Of a stretch of DNA of 64,000 nucleotides, positions 58,728 to 64,000 are shown one piece after another. The number at the start of each line of letters is the position of its first letter. Positions within the stretch are counted from its first letter, which is position 1. The DNA is from Lachancea kluyveri NRRL Y-12651 (lineage: Eukaryota > Ascomycota > Saccharomycetes > Saccharomycetales > Saccharomycetaceae). Position numbers and translations under genes: made by a program. The DNA is taken from the NCBI GenBank assembly GCA_000149225.2, contig CM000693.1, positions 992,001-1,056,000 on the forward strand. Reading direction: 5' to 3'. The notes under the pieces are model-generated. The model was not told where the DNA came from and did no database searches. It was given only the letters and a program-made list of their open reading frames with translations.

Positions 58728-60266
58728 ATGTTGGCCTTTAGGCGACTGTTTTCAACATCTGGCAGGTACTTGAAATCTCCTAAGAAGTCTTTAACCTCGA
58801 CCTACACAAAAATTTTCAAGAACCCCTGCTTTCAGCAACTAGAAGGACAGTTCCTTGATGATTTTAACCAATTAGAACCATATGAGTTTTCCAAAAAAGT
58901 CAATAAGTTTATGTTGGAATCAAATGTCCCAAAGTCTGAGCAGATTTTGGCTCATAACAGTTTGATAGAAGAGTTGACCCAACACGAATACGCTGTCGCC
59001 ACAGTTCATATTAAGGAATTAGAAAAGATCGGAGGAAATTTAAGTTTGAACGGGTTTGTGGAGCTTGTAAAAAACAATCCTGGAAGAGTTTCAAGCTCTT
59101 GGGATATCCTGATGAACTATTATCCCTATGTCAAAGATTCGGAAATCGCACTGCTTACTGTATTGCAAAAAGTCGTATTCTTCGATGCCATTGATATCAA
59201 AGAAGGTAAAAAAGAGTTAAGCGCCGAAGACCTGACCCGTGCTCTTTTCTTGTTAAGTAGGATAAATGATAAAGCAACAATTGAAGATGAGTTATGGCAA
59301 CGTCTAGCGGAAGCATCCGTCAAGAATAAGGCATCCATCATTCTGCCTAAATTGTTAGACTACAGTCCTTTGGGTGTCGATCCCTCAACTATGGAAGAGC
59401 TAACAGATTATCAGTTTTTACAGCTTTGTAAGGGGTCGAACTCTGATACTTTGAGAGACGATAAGGATAGGCTAGTCAGATTGCTTTCTTTAGTCGGCAC
59501 CAATGACACAATCGAGATGACCGAGCAGGAAGTGGAAGTTAGTAAGAAAATTGAGCAAGAAATACGGAAAGTCAATTCTAAACTGGATGCATTTTTACTA
59601 CCTTCAGATGGCTTTCAAATAGATACTTCCGAATTATTTGAAGATGTGGTAAAAATTATCACACAATCAGGCATGGACAAACAAGATGTTGGGATTGCAA
59701 AGTTAATTTTGAGATGCTTGGGCATTCATAAAGGCGACACAAAAAGAGCTTTAGAACTTTATCATTCCTACCTCTTAGCTCATCCTGGTCACGCAGATGA
59801 AGTGATGTACGAAATGTTCTTGAGTTTCATATACCAGAGCTACTTAACATCCAACAGACGGCTGCTGAGTATTGCTCAGACCCTGATTCCTCAGAGGACA
59901 AGTCCAGATAATCGTCTAAACATCCTTAGAGCTTTAATTTTAGCAAATTCCAAATTCAGCATTGATGAGGCTTTGGAGATTTTTAACGAAAATGTCCAAG
60001 AATTGAAGAGTGAAAATGATCCTGCAACTCTGGTTTCTCCGGCTGGTTTATTATCAGAATCTTTGATTTTGGCTTACTTGGTCAATAAAGACAGAGATTT
60101 TGCACACGTTATTTTCGATGGTGCTGCAAGAGAGAAAATATTAAGCGGTGCCACTGCTATTAAAAGAGTGAAAAAAATAATGACAACATATGGTGATGCT
60201 CTTGAAAAAGATGATTTCGAGCAGATCATGGAACAGCAAGTACTAAATACCTTAAAAACTTTATAA
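58728..60266 (+). CDS. MRX12: Mrx12-like mitochondrial protein
   Basis: 512 aa (519 in S. cerevisiae). Mrx12 is associated with the mitochondrial gene-expression (MIOREX) complexes; its exact role is unknown. The N-terminus MLAFRRLFSTSGRYLKSPKK is a mitochondrial presequence and the rest is an all-helical solenoid-like protein. I identify it mainly from position beside SAG1 (YJR004C-YJR003C in S. cerevisiae) plus length and targeting, not from a remembered alignment. Confidence 0.65.
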   Translation: MLAFRRLFSTSGRYLKSPKKSLTSTYTKIFKNPCFQQLEGQFLDDFNQLEPYEFSKKVNKFMLESNVPKSEQILAHNSLIEELTQHEYAVATVHIKELEKIGGNLSLNGFVELVKNNPGRVSSSWDILMNYYPYVKDSEIALLTVLQKVVFFDAIDIKEGKKELSAEDLTRALFLLSRINDKATIEDELWQRLAEASVKNKASIILPKLLDYSPLGVDPSTMEELTDYQFLQLCKGSNSDTLRDDKDRLVRLLSLVGTNDTIEMTEQEVEVSKKIEQEIRKVNSKLDAFLLPSDGFQIDTSELFEDVVKIITQSGMDKQDVGIAKLILRCLGIHKGDTKRALELYHSYLLAHPGHADEVMYEMFLSFIYQSYLTSNRRLLSIAQTLIPQRTSPDNRLNILRALILANSKFSIDEALEIFNENVQELKSENDPATLVSPAGLLSESLILAYLVNKDRDFAHVIFDGAAREKILSGATAIKRVKKIMTTYGDALEKDDFEQIMEQQVLNTLKTL

Positions 60267-60407
60267 ATAGTTAAGTTCAACTTATATGGCTAAAAGCGTA
60301 TCTGTTTTCCACGATCGTAATTTTTGCAGCCACCCGAGAAGGTTAAATAAATCTTTTCGAACCATCGTTCCAATAGTACCGAAGGCATTAAAGTACCGGT
60401 CGTGGGT

Positions 60408-61082
60408 ATGACTGTTAAGTACAACTTTAACATTGTGGTACTCCCTTTAGAGATATTGGCAAACTCATGCCAGCAGGTTATTCAAGGTTTGTTTACGATA
60501 GTCAATAAGGGCTATGATAAACCCCGCTTCAAATACAATGTGATACTCTCACCACGTATCAAGAATGCTGACGTCTTTTTCACTGACCTGGGGTTCGAGG
60601 AGAATTTGCAAGAATGTGTTCTTTTTCTTGCAGTTCTGGATTGTGAAAAGTTAGTGCCAGGGTTTCATGATATTTTTGCCAAGCTTAAAATTGATTACGA
60701 TGATAATAATTGGTTCGTGCCTAAGGTGAGGAAAATAGATCAAAATTTTAATACTGCATCTATTCTTGGTACCATTGCTTTTAAACCGTACCTCTCCACC
60801 CTTAAATCTTTTGAAATAACTGGATTCACGTCGTTTGAGCGTGGTGTTGGAAAAGTGCTTTTGTCCGCTTCCACAAACTACTACCAAAAAGAATTGCTTG
60901 CAGAACAGATCGTCGCGAAGGTTATTGTAGAGCATGAGCTTATAGAATACTATACGAGTATACACGGATTTATAGAGGTGGAAAGAACTTTGATCAAAAA
61001 AGGCGAGCAGAAGAGTGGGCTGGAGGACGGAATAATTACATCTGGTGATTTCCACCTCGCAACTTTAGTGAAGAACTTATAA
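60408..61082 (+). CDS. GNAT-like N-acetyltransferase, unknown substrate
   Basis: 224 aa. The C-terminal part has a GNAT-like pattern: beta-strand with ITGFTSFERGVGKVLLSA (pyrophosphate loop-like RGVGK), then IVAKVIVEHELIEYYTSIHGFIEVERTLIKKG, the usual strand-helix-strand ending. The N-terminal half (NFNIVVLPLEILANSCQQV) does not remind me of a known family. I know no S. cerevisiae gene at this position. First in-frame ATG at 60408. Downstream gene converges with 64 bases between stops. Confidence 0.55.
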   Translation: MTVKYNFNIVVLPLEILANSCQQVIQGLFTIVNKGYDKPRFKYNVILSPRIKNADVFFTDLGFEENLQECVLFLAVLDCEKLVPGFHDIFAKLKIDYDDNNWFVPKVRKIDQNFNTASILGTIAFKPYLSTLKSFEITGFTSFERGVGKVLLSASTNYYQKELLAEQIVAKVIVEHELIEYYTSIHGFIEVERTLIKKGEQKSGLEDGIITSGDFHLATLVKNL

Positions 61083-61146
61083 AATTATAACTTAATTGTC
61101 CCTTTTACACACGTCTATATAAAATTTTTTTTTCGTCTCCAGTTTG

Positions 61147-61800
61147 TTAGCGCTTTGGCCGTTTTAGATTAATCTTAAAAATGCATTTCGAGTAATCTTC
61201 TGCTGCTGACGCAGGATTACTATTAGTCTTAATTCTACCAAGCGAATTATAATTGAAGGAAAAGTCAGGATGTATACTTCGGAATGGCTGGATCATAGGT
61301 TTGTCAGAGTCATCTTTAGACCCTTTATGTTTAGCTTTCGACGAGCTAGTAATTTTAAACAAAGGCCTGGAGGGACCCTTACCATCGAAGTCTAAGGACG
61401 ACTGCCAAGCATTCGCATACTCTAAAGAATATTCGGTTGGCCCGTCTGCGACAAATGAAAATGGCTTTGAAGAAACAGGCCTGGCGTTAAGACGTGTTTT
61501 ATGCTCTAACTGCTGTTGCTCTTCTGTTATTGTGTATTTTGGATCGGTTTTTATCACGAGCTCTTGGTGGTGAGACTGCTGGTTTTTCTTACGTTTTGGA
61601 ACTACCTTCTTTCCCAAAATTACTTTTTCTATTCTGTTTCCCTTAAAGCTGTGTAAAACTAGTGGAAAGTGGTCAACCTTTTTACTCTGTGCAATGACAC
61701 GCTTCTGGTGAGCCGAAGAGCTGCTATTTTCACTATTGTTATCATTTATGGACAGCTTGGTTTTTTCTGAAGTTTTTGGATCCACTAATATAAGCTTCAT
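61147..61800 (-). CDS. Unrecognised 217-aa lysine-rich protein
   Basis: 217 aa. Starts MKLILVDPKTSEKTKLSI and ends YSKCIFKINLKRPKR. It is basic and mostly disordered-looking, with KKVVPKRKKNQQ (possible nuclear localisation signal) and conserved-looking motifs HFPLVLHSFKGNRIEKVILGKK, SFVADGPTEYSLEYANAWQS and PFRSIHPDFSFNYNSLGRIKT. No family recognised. It is divergent from NOC3 and shares its 250-base promoter with PAC and RRPE motifs, so a nuclear or ribosome-assembly role is a guess. Confidence 0.75.
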   Translation of the reverse strand: MKLILVDPKTSEKTKLSINDNNSENSSSSAHQKRVIAQSKKVDHFPLVLHSFKGNRIEKVILGKKVVPKRKKNQQSHHQELVIKTDPKYTITEEQQQLEHKTRLNARPVSSKPFSFVADGPTEYSLEYANAWQSSLDFDGKGPSRPLFKITSSSKAKHKGSKDDSDKPMIQPFRSIHPDFSFNYNSLGRIKTNSNPASAAEDYSKCIFKINLKRPKR

Positions 61801-61942
61801 CTAGATTTTCCTTGTGAATATTTTGATCTTTTCTGATCAACAGCAATGTCCATAGTTGCGTTTGTAGTTCTCCGTGTTAAAGATGATTCTTCTTTGTAAT
61901 ATTTCTCATTTGACACGTAAAAAAGAAATTAAACAAAAGCGC

Positions 61943-61993
61943 TGAAAAATTTTGACCTCGAAACTCATCTCATTTCAACTCATCTCATCTCAT
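61943..61993 (+). promoter_or_regulatory. RRPE and PAC motifs of NOC3
   Basis: Perfect RRPE TGAAAAATTTT (61943-61953), then CTCATCTCAT (61964-61973) and CTCATCTCATCTCAT (61979-61993) PAC cores, 58-108 bases upstream of NOC3. The divergent gene may share them. Confidence 0.85.
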
Positions 61994-62050
61994 TTGATTT
62001 CATTCCAACACAGTTTAAATATCAGAACAGTACTAGATCAAAATTTTGCT

Positions 62051-64000
62051 ATGGTTGCTAAAAAGAGATCGAAACAGGCTATCCAGGAAAGAACCGCTAA
62101 AAAAAGAAAACAGGAGGATGCGCTGCTGGAAGGTGCCTTCTTTCACCACGAAGAGATGGATGATATTGAAGATGCGATGCCGTCACTCAGTAAAAACTCA
62201 TGGGAAAATGAAGAACAAGACTATGAGCTAAAACCTAGAACTTTGAAAGGCTATGATGCCGAGATAGTTGAAGGCTTGCCTATTAAAGTCAATGGTAAAG
62301 TTGAAAGAAAAATGCATAAGGCTAATAAGAAAATAGAACATGAGGAGGATGATGTAAACCAAGAAAAAGACAATGAACAAGAAGAGAACAATGTCAATGA
62401 AAGTGATAGCGATGATGAGGATGATTCAAAGCCAGATACGGAGGAAAGAATAATCCATCTAAAGGAGGATATCGCCGAATTAGTCGAAAAACTGATGGAG
62501 GAGCCTGAAGAAAACACTGGTGCATTGTCCCGGTTGCGTAAAATGGCAGGTTCAAAAAATCCAAACACTTGTAAATTTTCTATGCTTGCACTAGTTCCAG
62601 TTTTCAAAAGTATCATCCCAGGGTACAGGATTAGACCGTTGAGCGAAACTGAGAAAAGGGAAAAAGTCTCTCGAGATATTGCGAGACTAAGAAACTTTGA
62701 GGAAAGCTTAGTATTAAACTACAAGGCATATATCGACATACTGGCTAGGCTAGCTCGTACTCCTAATAATGAAAACCCAATTAATATCTCTTTGGGAAAT
62801 TTGGCAGCACATGCTGCGACCGAATTGGCTGCCAGCTCTTCTCATTTCAACTTCAGATCCGAATTGCTAACCATTCTGATTCGCCGTATCTCCAAACCAA
62901 ACCCGTTAATTGATCCAATCTTTCAAAAAACAGTCAAAACACTAGAAGCTCTATTGGCTGATGACGACGAGGGTAACACTTCCTTGGAGATTGTGAGGAT
63001 TTTATCTAAGACTATGAAGACGAGGAACTTCAATGTTGATGAATCTGTGCTGAACATCCTGTTGTCTTTGGATATTTTAAGTGATTACGATCCTAACACC
63101 AGAGTAGAAGAAACTACTCAGGTTAAGATAAAGAAAAAGGATAGAGTGCATTTGTCTAAGAAGGAAAGAAAAGCTAGAAAGGAAATGAAACAAATTGAAG
63201 AGGAAATGCGTAAGGCAGAGCAGGCTGTTTCTGCAGAGGAAAGAGAGAGAAACCAAGCCGAAATTTTAAAATTCGTCCTCTCCTTGTATTTGAATATCCT
63301 AAAGTCTGATACCACAAGATTGGTGGGCTCTGTCTTAGAAGGTCTGTCCAAATTTGGCCACATGGCTAATTTTGATTTACTAGGTGATTTTCTGGAAGTT
63401 ATGAAGGAGATAATTTTTGACACCCAACTAGATGATTTATCATCCGCCGAGGTTCGTAAGGTCTTGCTGTGTATTGTCACAGCGTTTTCTTTAGTGTCCA
63501 ATCACAATCACTTCAAGGTGTCTGTAGACTTATCCTCTTTTGTTGACGCACTGTATGCGATACTACCATATCTTTCCTTGGATGCTGACCTTGAGTTTTC
63601 CCATAAAACCCTAAGATTAGCCGATCCCCTAAACGACGAACTTATAAAGCCTTCTGTCAATGTTTCTACTAAGGCAGAACTTCTGTTAAAAGCATTAGAC
63701 CATGTCTTTTTTAGATCCAGATCAGGTTCGAAGTCAAGAGCATCTGCTTTTACCAAGAGATTATATATGTCTATCGAACATACACCAGAAAAGACCACCA
63801 TTGCAGTTTTGAAGTTCTTGGACAAGCTCATGAATAAGTATCCAGAGATCGGTGGATTGTACTCTACTGAGGACCGAATTGGCAACGGGAACTTCTATAT
63901 TGAGGCGGATATTCCTGCCAGAAGCAACCCTGAAGCCGCAACTATTTGGGAAAACACCTTACTCTTAAAGCATTACTGTCCATCGGTGATTAAGAGTACA
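62051..64000 (+). CDS. NOC3: Noc3, pre-60S export and replication-initiation factor (partial)
   Basis: 650 codons present, open at the right edge; full length in S. cerevisiae is 663 aa. Noc3 (YLR002C) forms a complex with Noc2 for nuclear steps of 60S maturation, and also acts in pre-replicative complex assembly. MVAKKRSKQAIQERTAKKRKQ start, acidic segment (about 95-135), RRISKPNPLIDPIFQKTVK, KKKDRVHLSKKERKARKEMKQIEEEM and the CBF/Mak21-type domain (about 460-640; LRLADPLNDE, KSRASAFTKRLYMSIEHTPEKTT). First ATG at 62051. Confidence 0.95.
   Translation, partial: MVAKKRSKQAIQERTAKKRKQEDALLEGAFFHHEEMDDIEDAMPSLSKNSWENEEQDYELKPRTLKGYDAEIVEGLPIKVNGKVERKMHKANKKIEHEEDDVNQEKDNEQEENNVNESDSDDEDDSKPDTEERIIHLKEDIAELVEKLMEEPEENTGALSRLRKMAGSKNPNTCKFSMLALVPVFKSIIPGYRIRPLSETEKREKVSRDIARLRNFEESLVLNYKAYIDILARLARTPNNENPINISLGNLAAHAATELAASSSHFNFRSELLTILIRRISKPNPLIDPIFQKTVKTLEALLADDDEGNTSLEIVRILSKTMKTRNFNVDESVLNILLSLDILSDYDPNTRVEETTQVKIKKKDRVHLSKKERKARKEMKQIEEEMRKAEQAVSAEERERNQAEILKFVLSLYLNILKSDTTRLVGSVLEGLSKFGHMANFDLLGDFLEVMKEIIFDTQLDDLSSAEVRKVLLCIVTAFSLVSNHNHFKVSVDLSSFVDALYAILPYLSLDADLEFSHKTLRLADPLNDELIKPSVNVSTKAELLLKALDHVFFRSRSGSKSRASAFTKRLYMSIEHTPEKTTIAVLKFLDKLMNKYPEIGGLYSTEDRIGNGNFYIEADIPARSNPEAATIWENTLLLKHYCPSVIKST

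Overview
This window is a budding-yeast chromosome segment from the family Saccharomycetaceae. Genes are dense and almost intronless. The one clear intron is the tiny 5' intron of BET4, which splits the gene directly after its ATG. tRNAs are Saccharomyces-like, the LTRs resemble the Ty1/Ty2 delta family, and nearly every protein aligns by eye to a known S. cerevisiae protein. It is not S. cerevisiae itself: sequences are clearly diverged, and the gene order interleaves genes from the S. cerevisiae chr X-left block (VPS53, MAD2, BET4, CTK2, HCA4, KAR2, TAD2, SNX4), the chr XII-right block (PML1, BRE2, PPR1, TEN1, RLP24, PAM18, NSE1, SSK1, CMS1, THI73, SSL1, NOC3) and the chr X-right block (SAG1, MRX12). 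Chr X and XII carry sister centromere regions from the whole-genome duplication. One track mixing both sets suggests a yeast that never underwent that duplication, although differential gene loss in a post-duplication yeast cannot be excluded.

Layout. 0.0-0.75 kb: truncated delta-like LTR, a second tRNA-linked repeat, tRNA-Met. 0.9-14.3 kb: compact housekeeping block (vesicle tethering, spindle checkpoint, prenylation, CTD kinase, ribosome biogenesis, splicing/retention, ER chaperone, tRNA editing, sorting nexin). 15.0-17.6 kb: repeat-rich GPI cell-wall gene read leftward, followed by a 5.6 kb stretch with no recognisable gene. 23.3-27.6 kb: BRE2 and PPR1, divergent. 27.7-30.1 kb: nested solo LTRs, an intron-containing tRNA-Ser(AGA), and a THI5-family thiamine gene. 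32.2-39.5 kb: TEN1, a mitochondrial Trm61-like gene, RLP24, PAM18, NSE1, SSK1. 40.0-49.9 kb: APL2, CMS1, THI73, a GH92 mannosidase that S. cerevisiae lacks, SSL1. 50.5-54.4 kb: tandem HOL1 transporters that look like a gene-conversion mosaic. 54.9-55.6 kb: LTR inside the older repeat, next to tRNA-Lys. 56.3-64.0 kb: SAG1 (alpha-agglutinin), MRX12, a GNAT-like gene, an unrecognised lysine-rich gene, and NOC3, which runs off the right edge.

Shared logic. Four ribosome-biogenesis genes (HCA4, RLP24, CMS1, NOC3) carry PAC motifs, three of them paired with RRPE motifs. KAR2 has a heat-shock element and a Hac1-like site. SAG1 has two alpha1/Mcm1-like PQ sites. All three tRNAs have LTR material just upstream on the same side, as expected for Ty1-type targeting to Pol III genes. 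Accessory or fast-evolving genes (cell wall, thiamine, mannosidase, transporters) sit as islands between conserved blocks.
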